From Hyphomicrobiales bacterium (GTDB taxonomy: Bacteria > Pseudomonadota > Alphaproteobacteria > Rhizobiales > Rhizobiaceae): DNA of 64,000 bases. Location of the stretch: contig UCKS01000003.1 of NCBI GenBank assembly GCA_900473045.1, positions 60,584 to 124,583 on the forward strand, read 5' to 3'. Shown in pieces: positions 8,394 through 17,799 of this stretch (positions are counted from its first letter, which is position 1; each line of letters begins with the position of its first letter). Made by a program: the position numbers and the translations under genes. Below the pieces are notes generated by a model. That model made no database searches, was not told the DNA's origin, and was given only the letters and a program-made list of their open reading frames with translations.

Positions 8394-8555
8394 ATGCAGG
8401 AAACCACATGTGCCGCCTGTGACTGCGAACTCGATGCCAGCCGCATCGCCGTCAAGATCGGCGGCAAGACCGTCGAGGTCTGCTGTGAGGAATGCGCGCA
8501 GGCCCTGCGCGAGGCGGACGCCGCAATCCACACCACCCAGGTATCGAAGGGATAG
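8394..8555 (+). CDS. Small Cys-rich TRASH/YHS-like metal-binding protein
   Basis: 53-aa protein with six cysteines: C6, C9, C11, C30, C31 and C34. C9-x20-C30-x3-C34 matches the spacing of TRASH/YHS-type metal-binding domains (C-x19-22-C-x3-C). The start is the ATG at 8394, 7 nt after a strong GGAGG; an ATG at 8388 overlaps that site. It follows the AraC gene, whose own N-terminus is Cys-rich, suggesting a regulator with its metal-buffering or chaperone partner. The bound metal cannot be predicted. Confidence 0.75.
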   Translation: MQETTCAACDCELDASRIAVKIGGKTVEVCCEECAQALREADAAIHTTQVSKG

Positions 8556-8570
8556 GACCGGAACCGGTCC
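8555..8570. repeat. Inverted repeat at the end of the TRASH-like gene
   Basis: GGACCGG-AA-CCGGTCC, two 7-bp arms, overlaps the stop codon of the small Cys-rich gene. A second short stem (GGCCC/GGGCC) lies about 20 nt on. Together they may slow or end transcription; there is no T run. Confidence 0.45.
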
Positions 8571-8622
8571 CCTGCCCTGACACGCCGGCCCGATAGGGGC
8601 CGACCTTTCCGGAGAAAAATCG

Positions 8623-8937
8623 ATGAAGAACGAACCCCATGTGAGCGGTGATCGCGTGCCGAACGACCACGCCCTGATCGCCGAATTGAAGCTTGTTTCG
8701 CAAGGGTCCGGCGATAAGACGCCGGCTCCCATAACGCACCAGATTTGCTTTGCGCGTCTGCGTGTGATCCTCGGATTTGTCGGCAGGATCGTGCGGCAGC
8801 GCCGCAATCGGCTGGCCTTGCTGGAACTCAACGATGAACAGCTGAAGGACATCGGCCTTTCGCGATGCCAAGCCTATGGCGATGAATACAGCCGTTATCG
8901 CCGGAGCGGAACGGACAATGACGATACAGAGGTTTGA
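8623..8937 (+). CDS. DUF1127 domain protein
   Basis: 104-aa basic protein. The C-terminal 45 residues carry the DUF1127 signature: an Arg-rich helix (RIVRQRRNRLALLELNDEQLKDIGLSR), here preceded by an unusually long N-terminal extension of about 55 residues. Short DUF1127 proteins in Agrobacterium have been linked to phosphate/carbon metabolism and RNA turnover. The extension sets this one apart. A GGAG lies about 10 nt ahead of the ATG. A second, shorter DUF1127 protein occurs at 52716-52937. Confidence 0.82.
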   Translation: MKNEPHVSGDRVPNDHALIAELKLVSQGSGDKTPAPITHQICFARLRVILGFVGRIVRQRRNRLALLELNDEQLKDIGLSRCQAYGDEYSRYRRSGTDNDDTEV

Positions 8938-9039
8938 TGGCCAGCATTTCCAGGATTGGCAGCAGATGGATTTCTGGTGCCGGCATGCATCCTTTCACGC
9001 TCTGGCGCGTTTTCGGGGAGCAGCAAAAGGAGAAACCTG

Positions 9040-9297
9040 ATGATTGATGTCACACAGATCAGAGAACATGCCGAAGTGATCAGCGCCGACGGCCTTCATG
9101 TCGGCACGGTCGACCGCGTCGAAGGCGATCGTATCAAACTGACCAAGAAGAACAGCGGTTCCGGCCATGAAGGACATCACCACTTCATTGCCCTCGAACT
9201 GGTGGCCAGCGTTGACGACAATCGCGTTCGCCTCAGCGCCAATGGTGACGTCGCCATGATGTTCGAGGAAGAACAGGACAACTCGCCGATCCATTGA
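9040..9297 (+). CDS. DUF2171 domain protein
   Basis: 85-aa protein. It resembles DUF2171, a small PRC-barrel-like beta fold (residues 1-60, VISADGLHVGTVDRVEGDRIKL), with a His-rich turn (HEGHHH) in the middle. The frame is open upstream to 8956, but I chose the ATG at 9040 because AGGAG lies 7 nt ahead and the family begins there. DUF2171 proteins are often found with stress genes. The molecular function is unknown. Confidence 0.78.
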   Translation: MIDVTQIREHAEVISADGLHVGTVDRVEGDRIKLTKKNSGSGHEGHHHFIALELVASVDDNRVRLSANGDVAMMFEEEQDNSPIH

Positions 9298-9426
9298 TGC
9301 AGCCAGCTGAAAACATTGCAAATGACGCTTCCGCCCTTGATATATCGAGGGCGGACCCAATCTATAGGCTGTAACCCAACTGGAACATGAGCTTCTCTGG
9401 CTTCACGTCTCTGTGAAACCGGAGTT

Positions 9427-9485
9427 CTTGAATCATGCTTTCGCCGCACTTATCTATGAGGATGTGGGGTCGGACAGACCCACAT
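9427..9485 (+). promoter_or_regulatory. rpoH upstream promoter-like element and hairpin
   Basis: CTTGAA at 9427-9432 is identical to the -35 box of RpoH-dependent promoters. TTGAAT (9428-9433) followed after 17 nt by TATCTA (9451-9456) could also serve sigma-70. Then an inverted repeat (9462-9471 with 9477-9485, one bulged G) forms a 9-bp stem 46 nt before the rpoH start, in what would be the mRNA leader. Auto-activation or a leader structure controlling rpoH is possible. Neither is proven by sequence. Confidence 0.4.
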
Positions 9486-9531
9486 GCCCGGCCTGCCAAC
9501 AGGAGGCCGGAACGCGAAAGGGGGGTGCATC

Positions 9532-10437
9532 ATGGCCCGCAGTACGTTACCGTCCATCACCGCAGGAGAAGGTGGCCTCAACCGCTATCTCGATGAAATC
9601 CGCAAGTTTCCCATGCTTGAACCGCAGGAAGAGTACATGCTCGCCAAGCGGTACCAAGAGCATGACGACCGCAAGGCCGCCCATCAGCTCGTAACCAGCC
9701 ATCTGCGCCTCGTGGCGAAGATTGCCATGGGTTATCGCGGCTATGGTCTGCCGATCGGCGAAGTCGTTTCCGAAGGCAATGTCGGCCTTATGCAGGCGGT
9801 CAAGAAGTTCGATCCGGAACGTGGCTTCCGTTTGGCTACCTATGCGATGTGGTGGATCAAGGCTTCGATCCAGGAATACATCCTGCGCTCGTGGTCGCTG
9901 GTGAAAATGGGCACGACCGCCAACCAGAAGCGGCTGTTCTTCAACCTGCGCCGCCTCAAGGGCAAGATCCAGGCTCTCGACGAGGGTGATTTGAAGCCCG
10001 ATCAGGTCGCGCATATCGCCACGACCCTGAAGGTCTCGGAAGCCGAAGTGATTTCGATGAACCAGCGCCTCTCCGGAGACGCATCGCTGAACGCGCCGAT
10101 CAAGGCGGGCGAAGGTGAGTCCGGCCAGTGGCAGGATTGGCTCGTCGATGATCACGACAACCAGGAAGACATCCTTATCGAGCAGGATGAACTGCAAAAC
10201 CGCCGCAGTCTTCTGTCGAGTGCGATGAACGTGTTGAACGACCGCGAACGCCGCATCTTCGAGGCCCGCCGCCTGACCGAGGATCCGGTAACGCTCGAGG
10301 ATCTGTCGACCGAGTTCGACATCAGCCGCGAGCGTGTCCGCCAGATCGAGGTTCGTGCCTTCGAAAAGGTCCAGGACGCCGTCCGCAAGGCGGCGCAGGA
10401 ACGGCAGAATGCACTTCGCGTCATCGAAGACGCCTGA
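9532..10437 (+). CDS. rpoH: RNA polymerase heat-shock sigma factor RpoH
   Basis: 301-aa sigma-32-type factor. Region 2 includes the RpoH-box-like stretch and the -10 recognition segment (VGLMQAVKKFDPERGFRLATYAMWWIKASIQEYILRSWSLVKMGTT). Region 4 ends with the helix-turn-helix LEDLSTEFDISRERVRQIEVRAFEKV. The whole protein closely follows rhizobial RpoH1. The start is the ATG at 9532 (MARSTLPSI), preceded by a G-rich site; the frame is open to 9484. It should direct heat-shock and acid/oxidative stress transcription, with FtsH (this window) as the usual protease regulating RpoH stability. Confidence 0.95.
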   Translation: MARSTLPSITAGEGGLNRYLDEIRKFPMLEPQEEYMLAKRYQEHDDRKAAHQLVTSHLRLVAKIAMGYRGYGLPIGEVVSEGNVGLMQAVKKFDPERGFRLATYAMWWIKASIQEYILRSWSLVKMGTTANQKRLFFNLRRLKGKIQALDEGDLKPDQVAHIATTLKVSEAEVISMNQRLSGDASLNAPIKAGEGESGQWQDWLVDDHDNQEDILIEQDELQNRRSLLSSAMNVLNDRERRIFEARRLTEDPVTLEDLSTEFDISRERVRQIEVRAFEKVQDAVRKAAQERQNALRVIEDA

Positions 10438-10458
10438 TCGGGCAGCGACTGAACACAG

Positions 10459-10492
10459 AAAAACCCGGCTGGATCGCTCCAGCCGGGTTTTT
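10459..10492. terminator. Bidirectional terminator between rpoH and the 765-aa gene
   Basis: Perfect 15-bp stem (10459-10473 and 10478-10492) with a TCGC loop, flanked by A5 and T5, so it works in both directions for the two convergent genes. Confidence 0.95.
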
Positions 10493-10509
10493 CTTTGTGC
10501 GTGTGGAAG

Positions 10510-12807
10510 CTACTGGCCGGCAGGATCGGGCTTTGCAGCCAGGCTCCAGGCCTGCATCGCCTTGGTGAAGGCCTCGGTACCGGCAGGCCCCTTCTCCAGT
10601 GTCAGCAGCGCACGGCGGCCGTTGCGATAGGTCAATGGAATATCCATCCAGCCCCGCGTCCGCAGAAGCTCGGTATTCGTCGCAACGGCTTCCGGGAAGT
10701 CGTTGAGCGCGATCATGTGGAAATCTTCGGTGATCTTGGCCGGAACCGCAATCAGCGCATCGCCACGATCCTGCTCGTTGCGCTTCATCGACACTCGCTG
10801 GACGCTGTCGATGCTGCCGCCCTCGAAATTTTCCGGCAACGAAAAGACGAACTCGATCACATGGCTGGCCGGCAGTGACGAGTCGGCATTGCGCTTGATC
10901 GTCATCAGAGCCGTCAGGCCGCGCTCGGGAACATTGATCTGCGCCTGAACGACCGGTTCCGGCTTGGCATCGCCACCGGGCGACTCTTCCTTGACCGACC
11001 AGGCGACATTGCCCTCGATTGCCGTTGGCGCGGACTGACCCAGCCGCTCCTCATAAAGGAACATCTTCTGGGCACCGGCCGGCACCTGCAGCGTCGCCGG
11101 ATCAGGCGCCGTCTGCTGACCGGGCACCGGTTGAGCGGGCTGCGCATCGGTCGCCGTCTGGCCTGCCGGCGTGGTTGCCGTCGCCTGAGCGGTATCGACC
11201 GGCTTTCCGGCCTCCGTCTGCGCAGCCACGGACTTGCCTTCCTCGGTGGCGTTTGCACCTGCGGGCGCCGTCGCCGGACCCGGATCGATCTCAGTCCCAT
11301 CCTGCTGCAGGCGCTGCGTGAACTTGCTGTTGCCGTCGACCGCTGCAACCTCGGCATTCGAAGGCGTCTGCGTCTGGTTGTTCGTCTCCGGCGCGGGCAG
11401 GCTCTTGTTGCCCTCTTCAGGAACGGACACTTCCGGCGTGGTCTGTCCCGGTATCTTGGCAGTGATGGATGCCAGCGTCCCGGAGATCCACGAATTCACC
11501 GTCGTCTGGTTTTGCCAATAGGCATAGCCGCCGCCACCCAGAATGAGCGCAAGCACTGCGGTCAGACCGATCGCCTTGACGTTCAATCGCGAGCGCTTCG
11601 GCTCCACCCGATAGGACACGGGCCGCGTCGGCACCTCGACGGCTTCATCGACGGCGGCGGAGGCCTTGCCGGCTTGTGACGCAGCCGTAGCTCCAACAGC
11701 TGCAGCCGTGCCGCCGTGCGCCAGAAGCTCGTCAATATCATTCCAGCTGTCATTGGCAGCCTTGGGCTGCTCAGGCCCAGCGGCAGCGGTCTTCTCGACC
11801 GGCCAGGACCAGTCGGCAATTGCGGGTTCCGACGTTTCGGCAGCTGCAGCGGCCGGGGCCTGTGTAAAGGGATCGTTATCGTCCCAGGCCCAGGCTGTCG
11901 CGGCTTCGCCCGAAGCCTTATCCTTGGCGCCGGTATCGTCGTTCACCGGCGTTACCGTTTCGACTGGCGCGTATTGCGTCAGGTCGGGAATTTCATCGAC
12001 GAGCGGTGCTGCTTCCGCAGCCTCTGTCCAGACCGGCTCGTTATGGGCAGTCGCCGGAACCGGATCGTTCCATTCCGGCAATTCCCACTCAGCCGAAGCC
12101 GCAGGCGTGGGTTTTTCTTCGACCGGCTCAACAATCGGTTCGGCAGGAATTACCGGTTCTACCGGAGCCTCTGAAACAGGAACAGTTTCCTCAAGCGCCG
12201 TGTTGCTTCGATCCTCGGATTCAACGTCCGCAGCAACCGGATGCTCCGGCTCAATGGCAGGCTCCGGGTGAATATCGTCAGGTTCCTCCGGATGGACCGG
12301 TTCGACTGGACCACGGTCCTCTACGGCAGTGACAGCGTCGACGACTTCCGGTTCGGATCGAGGATCAACATGATCGTCTTCCACCAGCGGCTCGACAACC
12401 GGAACCGGTACAACGGCGACTTCGGGCTGTTCCAATGGCTCTGCGGCAACCTGGGGCTCGGCTGAAGGCTCTGGGTGCTCCTCTTCAGCAACATCCGCTT
12501 CGGCCTGCTCGACCTCTACCGGTGCAGCAAAGTGCTCTTCGACCTCAGCCGTTTCCGGCAGAACATCATCAGGTTGCTCGTCTAGCGGAAGAAGCGCCTC
12601 GGCGTGATCGTCCTCGACCTCGCTGATCGCCGCCTCAAGCTTGACCATCTGGCGGTCGATCATCTCGTCCGAAGGACGAGGCTTCATGCTTTCCAACTGA
12701 CGGCGGACGGCGCCGCGGGCCTTTTCATAGACCTTGGCCCGCATTTCGGGAACATTGTCCGACAGACCATCGACGGTCCTTCGAATAACTGCAACAAAAT
12801 CCGCCAT
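10510..12807 (-). CDS. Large acidic membrane protein with conserved C-terminal domain
   Basis: 765-aa protein of unknown function. Residues 1-60 are a charged helical segment (DFVAVIRRTVDGLSDN). Residues about 60-300 are a very acidic, Pro/Glu/Val-rich low-complexity stretch. One transmembrane helix lies near residues 409-428 (GLTAVLALILGGGGYAYW). A Thr/Gln/Ala-rich linker and a globular domain of about 190 residues (from KMFLYEERLGQ to the end) follow outside the membrane. The topology is a disordered cytoplasmic arm, one helix and a periplasmic domain. It lies between rpoH and purA with its own start, 62 bp from purA on the same strand. I do not recognise the C-terminal family. Confidence 0.85.
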   Translation of the reverse strand: MADFVAVIRRTVDGLSDNVPEMRAKVYEKARGAVRRQLESMKPRPSDEMIDRQMVKLEAAISEVEDDHAEALLPLDEQPDDVLPETAEVEEHFAAPVEVEQAEADVAEEEHPEPSAEPQVAAEPLEQPEVAVVPVPVVEPLVEDDHVDPRSEPEVVDAVTAVEDRGPVEPVHPEEPDDIHPEPAIEPEHPVAADVESEDRSNTALEETVPVSEAPVEPVIPAEPIVEPVEEKPTPAASAEWELPEWNDPVPATAHNEPVWTEAAEAAPLVDEIPDLTQYAPVETVTPVNDDTGAKDKASGEAATAWAWDDNDPFTQAPAAAAAETSEPAIADWSWPVEKTAAAGPEQPKAANDSWNDIDELLAHGGTAAAVGATAASQAGKASAAVDEAVEVPTRPVSYRVEPKRSRLNVKAIGLTAVLALILGGGGYAYWQNQTTVNSWISGTLASITAKIPGQTTPEVSVPEEGNKSLPAPETNNQTQTPSNAEVAAVDGNSKFTQRLQQDGTEIDPGPATAPAGANATEEGKSVAAQTEAGKPVDTAQATATTPAGQTATDAQPAQPVPGQQTAPDPATLQVPAGAQKMFLYEERLGQSAPTAIEGNVAWSVKEESPGGDAKPEPVVQAQINVPERGLTALMTIKRNADSSLPASHVIEFVFSLPENFEGGSIDSVQRVSMKRNEQDRGDALIAVPAKITEDFHMIALNDFPEAVATNTELLRTRGWMDIPLTYRNGRRALLTLEKGPAGTEAFTKAMQAWSLAAKPDPAGQ

Positions 12808-12869
12808 CAGAACTTTCTCATACCATCGGCGTGTTTACGCCAAACTTTTCCATAGCCGTCAATGTAAGA

Positions 12870-14168
<1,299 letters not shown>

Positions 14169-14598
14169 TTCAGTTTTCCTGTTTCCACGCGCCTGTGATT
14201 GCGCTGTCTTCAAACCCGCGCATCTATACTGTTTTGTTTTTTGGAAAGCGACCCTGTCTAAGTCGGGATTTGGGGTTTTTGCATGGTAAAGACCGCATTT
14301 AACCCTCACAATTTGCACCTGCACGCAGTTTCGCAAGACAGAATCAGCAGAGGATACTGACGAAACGGCCTGGATCGGTCAAATAGTCATGCCCTTTTCG
14401 CAGCTCCATCGTCGTCGAGAGTGGCGTGAGCCCGCTCTATCCATGCCGCAACACCGCCAAGGGCCAAATAATGCGGCTTGCCTTCTGCGATCCGGATTGA
14501 TTCAATGCAGGGACAAGGCTGCACCGGCAAAGGCCGACAGGGCAGCCCGTGTTCTATCACCATCACCGCAGCCGCAATGTTTTGCCTTAGGGAATACC
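14169..14598. other. Gene-free divergent region purA / EamA transporter
   Basis: A 430-bp stretch between two divergent genes. An open frame from 14389 joins the transporter gene, but its 70 extra codons are Arg/Gln/Pro-rich with no membrane or family features. I regard it as leader rather than coding. No clear terminator, RNA or CtrA box was found. Confidence 0.5.
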
Positions 14599-15513
14599 GT
14601 GCCCGTCAATTTGCAAGCCTACATCATCCTCTGCATCACCACCCTGATCTGGGGTGGTAACACGGTGGCCGGAAAAATGGCGATCGGCCATGTCAGCCCG
14701 ATGATGCTGACCAGCCTGCGCTGGGTAATCGCCTGCACCGTGCTCCTGATTTTTGCCGCCCCGCAGGTCCGGCGCGATCTTCCGGTAATCCGCAGGAACT
14801 GGCTGCTCCTGCTCGGCTACGGCACCGTCGGCTTCACCGCCTTCAACGCCTTTCTCTATTCGGCGCTGCAGTTCACCAGTGCCATCAATGCCGTCATCGA
14901 ACAGGCTGGCATCCCGATGGTGATCTTCGTGATGAACTACGTGCTTTTCCGCACCGCCTTCTCAATGGCGCAGATCGCCGGGTTCACGCTGACACTGTTC
15001 GGTGTGGCACTGACCGCATCTCATGGCGACCTCACCACATTGCTCTCGCTCGACCTCAATCAGGGTGACGCGCTGATGCTGGCAGCGGTGCTGGTCTATG
15101 CCGGCTATACGGTGGCGTTGCGCTGGAAACCGGAGATCCACTGGAAAAGCCTGATCGCGATCTCCGCCTTCGGGGCGCTGGTCAGCAGCATTCCGCTGGT
15201 CGTCTGGGAATTCTCCACCGGCCGGATGATCTGGCCGGACACGCAGGGCTGGATCATCGTCGCCTATGCAGGCCTCCTGCCCTCCCTCGTCTCGCAGATC
15301 CTTTACGTGCGCGGCGTCGAGCTGATCGGGCCTAACCGGGCCGGCCTGTTCATCAATACCATCCCGATCTTCGGCACGCTGCTGTCGATCGCCCTGATCG
15401 GCGAGGCGTTGCAGACATTCCATATTGTCGCAATCGTGCTGGTGCTGGGCGGGATCGCGGTGGCGGAAAAAGGGCGCCCGCGCCCGGCAGCAGACAGCGG
15501 GAAAAGATCCTAG
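14599..15513 (+). CDS. EamA/DMT superfamily transporter
   Basis: 304-aa inner-membrane protein with ten predicted hydrophobic segments in two EamA repeats (first begins LQAYIILCITTLIWGGNTVAGKM, second around QGDALMLAAVLVYAGYTVALRW). This is the drug/metabolite exporter family; the substrate is unknown. The start is GTG at 14599, with AGGGA 5 nt upstream, which gives the usual family length. The last 4 nt overlap the end of the convergent acetyltransferase gene. Confidence 0.88.
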   Translation: MPVNLQAYIILCITTLIWGGNTVAGKMAIGHVSPMMLTSLRWVIACTVLLIFAAPQVRRDLPVIRRNWLLLLGYGTVGFTAFNAFLYSALQFTSAINAVIEQAGIPMVIFVMNYVLFRTAFSMAQIAGFTLTLFGVALTASHGDLTTLLSLDLNQGDALMLAAVLVYAGYTVALRWKPEIHWKSLIAISAFGALVSSIPLVVWEFSTGRMIWPDTQGWIIVAYAGLLPSLVSQILYVRGVELIGPNRAGLFINTIPIFGTLLSIALIGEALQTFHIVAIVLVLGGIAVAEKGRPRPAADSGKRS

Positions 15514-16037
15514 AACCGAGCGTCGCCAGCCAGATCGTGCTCCATGTAGACCGCGTCGTCGCCATAGGTCGAAAGCTTGGCGGCAAGCATTTCATCCCTG
15601 CGCATGGAAAAGCCCTGCCGCTCCCAGAAACCCTGAGATCCGTTGACCGAAACCAGCGCCAGGGTCTGGTATCCATCCCTACGGGCTTGCGCCGCAATCA
15701 GCCCCGCCACCTTTGCGCCCGCGCCGGAACCGCGCGTGCCCCGCAATAAAGCCAGATCGTGGAGGTACCAGCTATCGGCATCTGCCGGTATTACCCCAAG
15801 TCTGGTATCGATCGGCGGCGGTGACAGCCGGCGCCACGGGTGGCTGAGAACATAGCCTGAAACCACATTGTCTTTTTCGAGCACGAAACATCCCGTTGGA
15901 CACAGTTCCAGCCGCTCAAGCAAAACCTCGCACGCTTCCGGGTAATCGGCATGGACGATGCACTGGATGCCGTAGATGGCGTCAATATCCGCCAAAATGG
16001 CCGGGCGCCAATGGGCGGATCGGTCTGTCACGTTCAT
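15510..16037 (-). CDS. GNAT family N-acetyltransferase
   Basis: 175-aa GNAT protein. The acetyl-CoA pyrophosphate loop reads RGTRGSGAGAKV (motif A, R/Q-x-x-G-x-G/A), preceded by strand LHDLALL and followed by LALVSVNGSQGFWERQGF (motif B). The substrate is unknown. The start is set at the ATG at 16037; a longer frame would use TTG at 16061 without a better ribosome site. It ends tail-to-tail with the EamA gene. Confidence 0.82.
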   Translation of the reverse strand: MNVTDRSAHWRPAILADIDAIYGIQCIVHADYPEACEVLLERLELCPTGCFVLEKDNVVSGYVLSHPWRRLSPPPIDTRLGVIPADADSWYLHDLALLRGTRGSGAGAKVAGLIAAQARRDGYQTLALVSVNGSQGFWERQGFSMRRDEMLAAKLSTYGDDAVYMEHDLAGDARF

Positions 16038-16059
16038 TTCATTCACTTTCAGCAACGGC

Positions 16060-16088
16060 AAACGCGCCGGAGGTCATCCGGCGCGTTT
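16060..16088. terminator. Terminator between serA and the GNAT gene
   Basis: Perfect 11-bp stem (AAACGCGCCGG 16060-16070, CCGGCGCGTTT 16078-16088) with a 7-nt loop. It lies 38 nt past the serA stop on the minus strand. Confidence 0.8.
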
Positions 16089-16126
16089 GTCTGTCAATCT
16101 TTGGAAGCCCAAAACGCTCCAGCTGA

Positions 16127-17722
16127 TCAGTCGACGTTGAAGACCAGCGGCTTTGCCGCCCGGATGGCCGGGTTGGCCCGCAGCTTGTCGAGCACGTCTT
16201 CCGACACAGCGCCGTCGACATAGAGCAGCGCAATCGCGTCGGCACCGGCATTGTGGCGGCCGAGCTGGAAGTTGGCGATGTTGACGCCGGCGTCACCCAG
16301 CGTCATGCCGATGAAGCCGATCATGCCGGGAACGTCGGTATTGGTGATGTAGACCATGTGGTTGCCGACGTCGGCGTCCAGATTGATATCCTTGATCTGG
16401 ATGAAGCGCGGCTTGCCGTCCGAAAACACCGTACCGGCAACCGAGCGTGTTTGGTTCTCGGTGGTCACCGTCAGCTTGATATAACCATCGAACACGCCGG
16501 TCTTGTCGCGCTTGACCTCGGACAGGATGATGCCCTTTTCCTTGATCATCACCGGTGCCGAAACCATGTTGACGTCGGAAACCTGGCTGCGGATGAGACC
16601 GGCAAGGGCTGCACTCGTCAGCGCCTTGGTGTTCATTCCGGCAGTCGATCCGTCAAACAGGATCTCGATTTCCTTGATCGCGCTTTCCGTCACCTGACCG
16701 ACGAAGGCACCGAGAACATCGGCTAGCCGGATGAAAGGCTTCAGGATCGGAGCTTCTTCAGCGGTGATCGACGGCATGTTGATGGCGTTGGAGACGGCCC
16801 CCTTGACCAGGTAATCCGACATTTGCTCGGCCACCTGCAGGGCGACATTTTCCTGAGCTTCCGTGGTGGAGGCGCCGAGATGCGGCGTGCAGACGACGTT
16901 CGGCAGGCCGAACAGCGGGCTTTCCGTTGCGGGCTCGACTTCGAAAACGTCGAAACCCGCGCCGGCGACATGGCCGGATTTGATGGCATCGGCCAGCGCC
17001 TGCTCATCGACCAGACCGCCACGGGCGCAGTTGATGATGCGCACGCCGGGCTTGGTCTTGGCCAGCGCTTCACGATTGAGGATGCCGCGCGTCTTGTCGG
17101 TCATCGGCACATGCAGGGTGATGAAATCAGCCTGGGCGAGCAGCTCGTCCAGCTCGACCTTGGTGACACCCATTTCCTCGGCCCGCTCCTTCGACAGGAA
17201 AGGGTCGTAGGCGAGCACATGCATCTTCAGGCCGATGGCACGCGAGCAAACAATGCCACCGATATTGCCGGCACCGATGACACCGAGCGTCTTGCCAGTG
17301 ATTTCGACACCCATGAATTTCGACTTTTCCCACTTGCCGGCCTGGGTTGAGCTATCGGCCTGCGGCAGCTGCCGGGCAACGGCGAACATCAGAGCGATGG
17401 CATGCTCTGCCGTGGTGATCGAGTTGCCGAACGGCGTGTTCATGACGATGATACCGCGGCGCGAGGCGGCCGGGATATCGACATTGTCAACACCGATACC
17501 GGCGCGGCCGATCACCTTGAGGTTGGTCGCTGCCGCAATCAGCTTTTCCGTCGCCTTGGTGGCAGAACGGATCGCGAGACCATCGTAGTTGCCGATGATC
17601 GCGGCAAGCTTTTCCTTGTCCTTGCCGAGCTGCGGCTGGAAATCGACGTCTACGCCGCGATCACGGAAGATCTGGACGGCAGTTTCCGACAGTTCATCGG
17701 ATACGAGTACGCGAGGTGCCAT
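16127..17722 (-). CDS. serA: D-3-phosphoglycerate dehydrogenase
   Basis: 531-aa type-1 SerA, which oxidises 3-phosphoglycerate to 3-phosphohydroxypyruvate in the first step of serine synthesis. The NAD-binding motif GVIGAGNIG (around residue 147), catalytic Arg in NCARGGLVDE, Glu in FDVFEVEP and His in TPHLGAST are all visible. These are followed by an intervening ASB domain and a C-terminal ACT domain (VYITNTDVPGMIGFIGMTLGDAGVNIANFQLGR) for serine feedback. GGAGG lies 7 nt before the ATG. It is 77 nt downstream of serC in the same operon. Confidence 0.97.
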   Translation of the reverse strand: MAPRVLVSDELSETAVQIFRDRGVDVDFQPQLGKDKEKLAAIIGNYDGLAIRSATKATEKLIAAATNLKVIGRAGIGVDNVDIPAASRRGIIVMNTPFGNSITTAEHAIALMFAVARQLPQADSSTQAGKWEKSKFMGVEITGKTLGVIGAGNIGGIVCSRAIGLKMHVLAYDPFLSKERAEEMGVTKVELDELLAQADFITLHVPMTDKTRGILNREALAKTKPGVRIINCARGGLVDEQALADAIKSGHVAGAGFDVFEVEPATESPLFGLPNVVCTPHLGASTTEAQENVALQVAEQMSDYLVKGAVSNAINMPSITAEEAPILKPFIRLADVLGAFVGQVTESAIKEIEILFDGSTAGMNTKALTSAALAGLIRSQVSDVNMVSAPVMIKEKGIILSEVKRDKTGVFDGYIKLTVTTENQTRSVAGTVFSDGKPRFIQIKDINLDADVGNHMVYITNTDVPGMIGFIGMTLGDAGVNIANFQLGRHNAGADAIALLYVDGAVSEDVLDKLRANPAIRAAKPLVFNVD

Positions 17723-17768
17723 GAGAGGCCTCCATTGGTTTCGTCAAAAATTATGTTTTGGTGAGGAG

Positions 17769-17791
17769 GACCGCGCCCTTTTGGCGCGGTC
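17769..17791 (-). other. Intercistronic hairpin serC-serA
   Basis: 9-bp perfect stem (GACCGCGCC 17769-17777, GGCGCGGTC 17783-17791) in the 77-nt serC-serA gap, with no T run after it. Possibly an mRNA-stability or attenuating structure that sets the serC:serA ratio. Confidence 0.5.
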
Positions 17792-17799
17792 TAAGCCGG

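Noticed and set aside
14389-14598. 70-codon N-terminal extension of the EamA transporter
   Set aside because: No membrane or family features, and a GTG with a good ribosome site at 14599 gives the normal family length.
17769-17791. Full terminator between serC and serA
   Set aside because: The hairpin lacks a T run, and serC-serA are almost certainly one operon; kept only as an intercistronic hairpin.
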